A DNA stretch of 64,000 bases from positions 124,001-188,000 of the forward strand of contig NZ_BCYR01000010.1 of NCBI RefSeq assembly GCF_001598295.1. The letters run 5' to 3'. Of the stretch, positions 62,832 to 64,000 are shown one piece after another; the stretch's first letter is position 1; each line of letters begins with the position of its first letter. The position numbers and the translations under genes are program-made. Origin of the DNA: Klebsiella ornithinolytica NBRC 105727 = ATCC 31898. Its GTDB lineage: Bacteria > Pseudomonadota > Gammaproteobacteria > Enterobacterales > Enterobacteriaceae. The notes beneath the pieces were generated by a model. The model saw only the letters and a program-made list of their open reading frames with translations. It was not told where the DNA came from and made no database searches.

Positions 62832-64000
62832 ATGAAAAAGACCAAAATTGTTTGCACCATCGGTCCGAAAACCGAATCCGAAGAGATGCTGTCCAAAATG
62901 CTGGACGCGGGCATGAACGTCATGCGTCTGAACTTCTCTCACGGTGACTATGCTGAACACGGTCAACGCATCAAGAACCTGCGTAACGTGCTGAGCAAAA
63001 CCGGTAAGACCGCGGCTATCCTGCTGGACACCAAAGGCCCGGAAATTCGCACCATCAAGCTGGAAGGCGGCAATGACGTCTCCCTGAAAGCCGGTCAGAC
63101 TTTCACCTTCACTACCGATAAATCCGTCGTCGGCAACAACGAAATCGTCGCCGTGACCTATGAAGGTTTCACTACCGACCTGTCCGTCGGCAACACCGTT
63201 CTGGTCGACGATGGTCTGATCGGCATGGAAGTGACTGCCATTGAAGGTAAGAACGTCATCTGTAAAGTGCTGAACAACGGCGACCTGGGCGAAAACAAAG
63301 GCGTTAACCTGCCGGGTGTTTCTATTGCCCTGCCGGCGCTGGCGGAGAAAGATAAGCAGGACCTGATCTTCGGTTGCGAGCAAGGCGTTGATTTTGTTGC
63401 TGCTTCCTTTATCCGTAAGCGTTCTGACGTCGTCGAAATCCGCGAGCATCTGAAAGCGCACGGCGGCGAAAACATCCAGATCATCTCCAAAATTGAAAAC
63501 CAGGAAGGCCTGAACAACTTCGACGAGATCCTCGAAGCGTCTGACGGCATCATGGTTGCTCGTGGCGACATGGGCGTTGAAATCCCGGTTGAAGAAGTTA
63601 TCTTCGCCCAGAAAATGATCATCGAAAAATGTATCCGCGCGCGTAAAGTGGTTATCACCGCCACCCAGATGCTGGATTCCATGATCAAAAACCCGCGTCC
63701 GACCCGCGCAGAAGCCGGTGACGTTGCGAACGCCATCCTCGACGGTACCGATGCGGTTATGCTGTCTGGCGAATCCGCCAAAGGGAAATACCCGCTGGAA
63801 GCGGTCACCATCATGGCTACCATCTGCGAACGTACCGACCGCGTGATGACCAGCCGTCTGGAATTCAACAACGACAACCGTAAACTGCGCATCACCGAAG
63901 CCGTGTGCCGTGGTGCGGTAGAAACGGCAGAAAAACTGGAAGCTCCGCTGATTGTTGTCGCGACCCAGGGCGGTAAATCTGCGCGCGCCGTGCGTAAATA
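62832..64000 (+). CDS. pykF: Pyruvate kinase I, partial (C-terminus cut by window edge)
   Basis: The first ~389 of about 470 residues are present. Pyruvate kinase converts phosphoenolpyruvate and ADP to pyruvate and ATP; this isoform is activated by fructose 1,6-bisphosphate. Blocks: [44 protein letters not shown] (catalytic Lys), ARGDMGVEI and [20 protein letters not shown]. The effector-binding C-terminal domain is only partly included. Nearly identical to E. coli PykF over the visible part. Codon use is strongly biased, as in highly expressed genes. Confidence 0.97.
   Translation, partial: MKKTKIVCTIGPKTESEEMLSKMLDAGMNVMRLNFSHGDYAEHGQRIKNLRNVLSKTGKTAAILLDTKGPEIRTIKLEGGNDVSLKAGQTFTFTTDKSVVGNNEIVAVTYEGFTTDLSVGNTVLVDDGLIGMEVTAIEGKNVICKVLNNGDLGENKGVNLPGVSIALPALAEKDKQDLIFGCEQGVDFVAASFIRKRSDVVEIREHLKAHGGENIQIISKIENQEGLNNFDEILEASDGIMVARGDMGVEIPVEEVIFAQKMIIEKCIRARKVVITATQMLDSMIKNPRPTRAEAGDVANAILDGTDAVMLSGESAKGKYPLEAVTIMATICERTDRVMTSRLEFNNDNRKLRITEAVCRGAVETAEKLEAPLIVVATQGGKSARAVRK

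Noticed and set aside
1-64000. Mobile elements, prophage or CRISPR arrays
   Set aside because: No transposase, integrase, direct-repeat array or tRNA-linked attachment repeat was recognised in the window.

Overview
The window looks like chromosomal DNA of an enterobacterium close to Klebsiella/Raoultella. The right edge carries fumD and the start of pykF with the Cra-type leader known from E. coli. The mhp cluster has E. coli gene order and gene lengths. Most genes are GC-rich, and several promoter regions are AT-rich islands. I see no rRNA or tRNA gene, insertion sequence, phage gene or CRISPR array. Identities below come from reading motifs and family resemblance; no database search was run.

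Layout. 1-1567: the end of a ferric-type binding-protein ABC transporter (cut by the window edge). 1968-8405: a LysR-controlled cluster with two phytanoyl-CoA-type Fe(II)/2-oxoglutarate oxygenases, a fused permease-ATPase amino-acid ABC subunit, its binding protein and a class II aldolase. It reads as an uncharacterised uptake, hydroxylation and cleavage pathway. 8446-16014: a seven-gene Fur-boxed iron-uptake operon of FetMP type (FTR1 permease, P19 protein, DUF2318 Fe-S membrane protein, two FtsX-like permeases, ATPase, thioredoxin lipoprotein), preceded by an orphan NqrC-like flavoprotein gene. 17428-22207: AraC regulator, hcxB, and a formate dehydrogenase H homologue with Cys in place of selenocysteine behind a sigma-54 promoter. 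22270-27283: M20 amidohydrolase, MFS exporter and a polar amino-acid ABC transporter. 27379-34719: siderophore system (RpiR-type regulator, FecBCDE-like ABC genes, divergent TonB receptor with a Fur box).

34787-44140: an organosulfur region. A tightly overlapping operon encodes an SsuD-like monooxygenase, an acyl-CoA-dehydrogenase-like flavoprotein, two binding proteins (one Tat, one Sec), a permease and an ATPase. A LysR gene follows, and divergent from it are a thiol dioxygenase and a four-domain rhodanese. 44166-53526: a laccase-domain (PgeF-like) protein, then mhpT-E-F-D-C-B-A and divergent mhpR with a recognisable MhpR operator: meta-cleavage catabolism of 3-(3-hydroxyphenyl)propionate to pyruvate, succinate and acetyl-CoA. 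53625-57156: a Fec-type ABC transporter preceded by a ModE-like box, with a convergent leaderless ModA-like gene; together these suggest molybdate or tungstate. 57213-62083: a quinate/shikimate-type module (AroE-like dehydrogenase, MFS permease, 3-dehydroshikimate dehydratase, divergent TetR) with a repeated 19-bp motif in front of both the dehydratase and the permease. 62111-64000: fumD and pykF.

Themes: iron supply (three systems), sulfur scavenging, aromatic and hydroaromatic acid catabolism, and molybdenum. The most novel-looking parts are the two-oxygenase/aldolase cluster, the orphan NqrC beside the FetMP operon, the Cys-type FdhF, the quadruple rhodanese paired with a thiol dioxygenase, and the putative ModE-linked transporter.
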